Part shown: positions 60,664 to 64,000 of the stretch, piece after piece
Numbering within the stretch: the stretch's first letter is position 1
Layout: every line of letters starts with the position of its first letter
From: an uncultured beta proteobacterium
GTDB taxonomy: Bacteria > Pseudomonadota > Gammaproteobacteria > Burkholderiales > Burkholderiaceae_C
Assembly: GCA_903938815.1 (NCBI GenBank)
Contig: CAJAES010000019.1
Span: 1-64,000, forward strand
Direction: 5' to 3'
DNA length: 64,000 nucleotides
Translations under genes and position numbers: made by a program
The notes under the pieces: generated by a model
Databases searched by the model: none
Told to the model about the DNA's origin: nothing
Seen by the model: only the letters and a program-made list of their open reading frames with translations

Positions 60664-61584
60664 ATGAACATGTCCCCCACTGCTGTTTCGGTCCGCGACC
60701 CCTGGTCGATGGTGCCTTCCATCGGCAATCTGGACGCCTACATCAGCGCCGTGAACCGGCTGCCGATGCTGACGCCCCAGGAGGAGAGTTCCTTTGCGCG
60801 CCGCCTGCGGGACGAGGGTGACCTCGGGTCCGCCGGACGTCTGGTGCTGTCGCACCTTCGGCTGGTGGTGTCCGTGGCCCGGCAGTACCTGGGTTACGGC
60901 CTGCCCCACGGCGACCTGATCCAGGAAGGCAACGTCGGCCTGATGAAGGCGGTCAAGCGCTTCGACCCGGAGCAGGGGGTGCGGCTGGTGAGCTACGCGT
61001 TGCACTGGATCAAGGCCGAGATCCACGAGTACATCCTGAAGAACTGGCGGATGGTGAAGGTGGCCACCACGAAGGCGCAGCGCAAGCTGTTCTTCAACCT
61101 CCGCTCGATGAAGCAGGCCCTGAAGGGCGAGGCGCTGGACGCCGACACGCACCGCAACACGCTGACACCCACCGAGGTGGAAGGCATCGCGCGCGAGCTG
61201 AACGTGAAGCCCGACGAGGTCATCGAGATGGAAACGCGCCTGTCGGGTGGCGATGTCGCGCTCGACCCGCCTTCCGAGGACGGCGAAGAGGCCTTCGGCC
61301 CGATCGCCTACCTGGCAGACGACAGCCTGGAGCCGACGCGCGCCATCGAGTCGCGCCACCGGGACTGGCTGGCCGGCGACGGCATCACGCAGGCGCTGGA
61401 CGTGCTGGACGCACGCAGCCGCCGCATCGTCGAGGAGCGCTGGCTGAAGGTGAACGACGACAGTTCCGGCGGCATGACGCTGCACGAACTGGCGGCGGAG
61501 TACGGCGTCAGCGCCGAACGCATCCGTCAGATCGAGGTGGCCGCGATGAAGAAGATGCGCAAGGCGCTCGAAGTGGCCGCCTGA
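60664..61584 (+). CDS. rpoH: RNA polymerase sigma-32 factor
   Basis: Heat-shock sigma factor, 306 residues. Region 2 ('HLRLVVSVARQYLGYGLPHG', 'DLIQEGNVGLMKAVKRFDPE', 'LVSYALHWIKAEIHEYILKN') and region 4 ('LHELAAEYGVSAERIRQIEV') are intact; 'QRKLFFNLRSMKQALKG' is the RpoH box unique to sigma-32. The ATG at 60664 is downstream of the CIRCE-covered promoter, so the upstream frame extension is not used; an ATG at 60670 is also possible. It converges with the SCO gene across a strong hairpin. Confidence 0.96.
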   Translation: MNMSPTAVSVRDPWSMVPSIGNLDAYISAVNRLPMLTPQEESSFARRLRDEGDLGSAGRLVLSHLRLVVSVARQYLGYGLPHGDLIQEGNVGLMKAVKRFDPEQGVRLVSYALHWIKAEIHEYILKNWRMVKVATTKAQRKLFFNLRSMKQALKGEALDADTHRNTLTPTEVEGIARELNVKPDEVIEMETRLSGGDVALDPPSEDGEEAFGPIAYLADDSLEPTRAIESRHRDWLAGDGITQALDVLDARSRRIVEERWLKVNDDSSGGMTLHELAAEYGVSAERIRQIEVAAMKKMRKALEVAA

Positions 61585-61625
61585 AGCCAGGCTGGGCGCT
61601 CTGCCCGGATTCCCCGAATCACCTC

Positions 61626-61649
61626 GACAACCCGCTGATGCGGGTTGTC
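61626..61649. terminator. hairpin terminator between rpoH and SCO gene
   Basis: GACAACCCGC-TGAT-GCGGGTTGTC: a perfect 10-base stem and 4-base loop in the 90-base gap between convergent genes. The flanking T-tract is short on either strand, but the position and stem make it a good bidirectional terminator. Confidence 0.6.
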
Positions 61650-61674
61650 CGCATTTCGGGAAGCCGGATCTGCT

Positions 61675-62298
61675 TCAGGGCTTTTCGGCCAGCAGGATCT
61701 TCAGATCGTGCGTGAGAGCCTCGGCGCCCGTGCCGTAGCGCGTGAACAGCCGCACCTTGCCCTGGCGGTCGAACACATAGGACCCCGCCGTGTGATCCAT
61801 CGTGTAGCTGCCGTCCGTCTTGCCCGGCACCTTGGCATAGAAGACCTTGAACGCCTTCGCGGCCGCCTTGGTCTGCTCGTCGTCGCCCCGCAGGGCCACG
61901 AAGTCGGCCCCGAAGTTGCCGACATAGGCCTTCAGGATGGCGGGGGTGTCACGCGTGGGATCGATCGAGACGAAGACACCCTGCACATCGGCGCCGGCCG
62001 CTCCCAGGCTCTGCTTCACGGCTGCCAGTTCAGCGAGAGTGGAGGGGCAGACGTCCGGGCACTGGGTGAAGCCGAAGAACACCACCGCGACCTTGCCCTT
62101 GAAGTCGGCCAGCGAGCGCATACGCCCCTCGGCATCCGGCAGGTTCAGGGTCTGCGCGTAGTCGGCGCCCGTGATGTCCACGGCCTTGAAGGACGATGCG
62201 GCCGGGCCGCCCTTGTCGCAGCCGCCCAGCAGGCCGGCACTCAGGAGCGCCGCAGCCAGCAACGGGAACAGGGCGCGGCGGGGGGTCAGGCGAGCCAT
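61675..62298 (-). CDS. SCO1/SenC-family copper chaperone lipoprotein
   Basis: SCO-family protein of 207 residues, which delivers copper and redox equivalents to the CuA site of cytochrome oxidase. A lipobox 'GLLGGC' puts the lipidated Cys at 27; the copper ligands are C80 and C84 in '[11 protein letters not shown]' and H169 in 'TMDHTAGSY'. The thioredoxin-like fold is visible in '[15 protein letters not shown]'. ATG at 62298 overlaps the ctaB stop by 13 bases, so it is the last gene of the ctaA-ctaB-SCO unit. Confidence 0.92.
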   Translation of the reverse strand: MARLTPRRALFPLLAAALLSAGLLGGCDKGGPAASSFKAVDITGADYAQTLNLPDAEGRMRSLADFKGKVAVVFFGFTQCPDVCPSTLAELAAVKQSLGAAGADVQGVFVSIDPTRDTPAILKAYVGNFGADFVALRGDDEQTKAAAKAFKVFYAKVPGKTDGSYTMDHTAGSYVFDRQGKVRLFTRYGTGAEALTHDLKILLAEKP

Positions 62299-63191
62299 GG
62301 CATCAGGTAGTGGTCGAGCAGCAGCGCGGCGAACAGCAGCGACAGGTGCCAGAGTGAGAAACGGAAGGTGCGGCGCGCCAGCGCGTCGCTGTACTCGCGC
62401 CACAACTTCCAGGCCAGGACGATGAACCACACGCCCAGCACCAGCGCAGCCGCCAGATAGATGCCGCCGCTCATGCCCTGGATGAAGGGCAGCAGCGTGG
62501 AGGCGAAGAGCACCAGCGTGTACAGGAAGACCTGTAATCGGGTGAACTCCTGGCCGTGGGTGACGGGCAGCATCGGCAGGCCGGCACGGCGGTAGTCCTC
62601 GACGCGGTACAGCGCCAGCGCCCAGAAGTGCGGCGGCGTCCACAGGAAGATGATCAGGAACAGGATCCAGGCCTCGGCCCCGGTGTCGCCCCGCATCGCG
62701 GCCCAGCCGAGAACGGGCGGCATTGCGCCCGAGGCGCCACCGATGACGATGTTCTGCGGCGTCAGCGGCTTGAGCACCACCGTGTAGATGATCGCGTAGC
62801 CCACGAAGGTGGCCAGCGTCAGCCACATCGTCAGCGCGTTGACGGTGGCGAACAGCACGCCACAGCCGGCCGCGCACAGAAGGCCCGAGAACAACAGCGT
62901 CTGCGTGTTGGTGAGCTGGCCCTTGGCCGTGGGGCGCCAGGCCGTGCGCAGCATGCGCGCGTCGATGTGCTGCTCGACGATGCAGTTGAAGGCGGCGGCG
63001 GCACTCGCCACGAGCCAGATGCCCAGGCTGGCCAGCGCGACGGTGCGCCAGTCGGGCCACCCCGGTTCGGCCAGCAGCATGCCGATGAGTGCGCAGAAGA
63101 CGATCAGCTGGACCACGCGCGGCTTGGTGAGCGCGTAGAACTGGGCCCAGCGGGTGCCGCGGGACGTGGGAGCGGCCAGGGAAGTGGACAT
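62286..63191 (-). CDS. ctaB: protoheme IX farnesyltransferase
   Basis: Heme O synthase (CtaB/CyoE), 301 residues, an inner-membrane prenyltransferase with about eight helices. It attaches farnesyl to protoheme. The first aspartate-type motif is in '[20 protein letters not shown]', followed by a second polar motif after '[20 protein letters not shown]'. The farnesyl donor is made by IspA above. It sits between ctaA (upstream) and the SCO gene. Confidence 0.95.
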   Translation of the reverse strand: MSTSLAAPTSRGTRWAQFYALTKPRVVQLIVFCALIGMLLAEPGWPDWRTVALASLGIWLVASAAAAFNCIVEQHIDARMLRTAWRPTAKGQLTNTQTLLFSGLLCAAGCGVLFATVNALTMWLTLATFVGYAIIYTVVLKPLTPQNIVIGGASGAMPPVLGWAAMRGDTGAEAWILFLIIFLWTPPHFWALALYRVEDYRRAGLPMLPVTHGQEFTRLQVFLYTLVLFASTLLPFIQGMSGGIYLAAALVLGVWFIVLAWKLWREYSDALARRTFRFSLWHLSLLFAALLLDHYLMPWLA

Positions 63192-63206
63192 GGTGGGTGC
63201 GCGATT

Positions 63207-64000
63207 CTAGGTGCCGGCCGACGCCAGACGGGGGCTCGACACTTCGGCGCGGCGACGCTGGCTGCTGCGCGCCAGCAGCAGCGTGAGCAGCAGCACCAGG
63301 GCCGCGGCGCCTGCGGTGTGCGCCAAGGCCGCGGCCAGCGGCCAACCCAGCACCACGTTGGACAAGCCGCTGAGCAGCTGCGCCGCGAGCAAGGCGGCCA
63401 GGCCGCCCCCGAAACGTTGCTGTCCGGCAGCCCACAGCCGCCATGCCAGCGTGGACAGCAGAACGACGACCACCACCGCGAAGGCCCGATGCACGAAGTG
63501 GATGGCCACGAGTGCGTCGAAACCGAGCAGCGTGCCGTCGCCCGCATAGCCGAGTGCGCGCAGCACGGTGAAGCCGTCGGCGAAGTTCATCTGCGGCCAC
63601 CACTGCCCGTTGCAGGCCGGAAAACCGCTGCAGGCCAGCACCGCGTAGTTGGTGCTGACCCAGCCGCCGAGCGCGATCTGCGTGGCCAGCGCCGCCAGCC
63701 CGAACATCGCAAGCCGGCGCAGCGGCCGGGCGAGCGCGATGGCGCGGTCGCGGAAGGCTTCGTGCTGCACGGCCAGCAGTGCCAGCAGGGCCAGCCCGCC
63801 GAGCAGGTGCAGCGTGACGATGGCCGGGTAGAGCTTGAGCGTCACGGTGTACTTGCCGAAGAGGCCCTGCACGATCACCCAGACGAGTGTCGCGGTCGCC
63901 CACCACGGAGATTGCGGCAGCCGCCGGCGCTCGATCCAGCTGAAGGCAGCCATCACCAGGATCAGCACGCCCACCGTCATGGCCAGGTAGCGATGGATCA
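63207..64000 (-). CDS. ctaA: heme A synthase, CtaA/COX15 (5' end cut by window)
   Basis: Heme A synthase, converting heme O to heme A in the inner membrane for aa3-type oxidase. The frame remains open past the first in-window ATG at 63980 ('IHRYLAMTVGVL'), so the N-terminus is beyond the window. Helices with conserved His, for example in 'VTLHLLGGLALLALLAVQ' and 'DALVAIHFVHRAFAVVVV', match the CtaA pattern, as does the 'WVSTNYAVLACSGFPACNGQ' Cys pair. It is upstream of ctaB by 15 bases and starts the ctaA-ctaB-SCO unit. Confidence 0.92.
   Translation of the reverse strand, partial: IHRYLAMTVGVLILVMAAFSWIERRRLPQSPWWATATLVWVIVQGLFGKYTVTLKLYPAIVTLHLLGGLALLALLAVQHEAFRDRAIALARPLRRLAMFGLAALATQIALGGWVSTNYAVLACSGFPACNGQWWPQMNFADGFTVLRALGYAGDGTLLGFDALVAIHFVHRAFAVVVVVLLSTLAWRLWAAGQQRFGGGLAALLAAQLLSGLSNVVLGWPLAAALAHTAGAAALVLLLTLLLARSSQRRRAEVSSPRLASAGT

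Noticed and set aside
1-64000. tRNA, rRNA, CRISPR array, transposase or prophage
   Set aside because: No transfer-RNA-like cloverleaf, spaced repeat array, transposase motif or phage gene was seen on reading both strands; automated searches were not possible.

Overview
The window looks like a chromosomal segment of a high-GC betaproteobacterium of the order Burkholderiales, probably in or near the Rubrivivax/Leptothrix/Ideonella group. I infer this from the roughly 70% GC, the start-to-stop overlaps of genes, and housekeeping gene orders typical of that order: xseB-ispA-dxs-folE2-ychF, ctaA-ctaB-SCO-rpoH, dsbC beside a UbiH-type monooxygenase, and ppk1-sixA-ppx. Coding density is very high. 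No stretch over 300 bases lacks a gene; the longest gap is about 260 bases (51150-51409). I saw no tRNA, rRNA, CRISPR array, insertion sequence or prophage.

Bases 1-30900 are a surface-polysaccharide region of at least four transcription units. (1) 2-4362, plus strand: a GT61 glycosyltransferase (cut by the window edge), a methyltransferase, a GNAT acyltransferase, an FdtA-type ketoisomerase and a sugar aminotransferase, probably making an acylated 3-amino-3,6-dideoxyhexose. (2) 4376-6860, minus strand: a fused methyltransferase-aminotransferase and a WbqC-family protein, divergent from a 1016-residue GT2-GT4 glycosyltransferase (6939-9989). (3) 10011-15664: a sulfate-ester island of visibly lower GC, with a sulfotransferase-GT61 fusion, a Stf0-type sulfotransferase and a divergent Tat-exported lipoprotein sulfatase. 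It is followed by a glycosyltransferase and KpsC. (4) 30904 down to 18433, minus strand: a tightly overlapped operon with an acyltransferase, three glycosyltransferases, three methyltransferases (one TylF-like), a Wzx-like flippase, then a PglE/PglC/CapD-like initiation set and KpsS.

Together these genes would activate a nucleotide sugar (CapD-like 4,6-dehydratase plus aminotransferase) and load it on undecaprenyl phosphate (PglC-like). They would then extend and decorate the chain by methylation, acylation and sulfation. The glycan would be exported by a flippase and/or an ABC-capsule route, whose Kdo-linker enzymes would be KpsC and KpsS. The KpsMTED transporter, Wza/Wzc, Wzy and RmlAB are not in the window.

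Bases 30975-64000 are mostly housekeeping: lysS; a PPOX-family protein; an enoyl-CoA hydratase; a DUF3108 protein; an M61 peptidase; dsbC; a UbiH-like hydroxylase; a MOSC protein; two DMT transporters; a pirin; the polyphosphate genes ppk1, sixA and ppx; a dienelactone hydrolase; a universal stress protein; 3-mercaptopyruvate sulfurtransferase; a Rieske oxygenase; the isoprenoid genes ispA and dxs with xseB; folE2; ychF; an aldo/keto reductase; a hybrid MASE1-CHASE histidine kinase; rpoH; and the heme A/cytochrome oxidase assembly genes SCO, ctaB and ctaA (the last cut by the right edge).

Regulatory signals readable by eye include a near-perfect CIRCE operator on the rpoH promoter, a Pho-box-like promoter before ppk1, an FNR-type palindrome before the universal stress gene, and palindromes at the sulfatase and Rieske-oxygenase start regions. 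The most unusual content is the sulfation island and the fused enzymes at 5067-6860 and 10011-12359.
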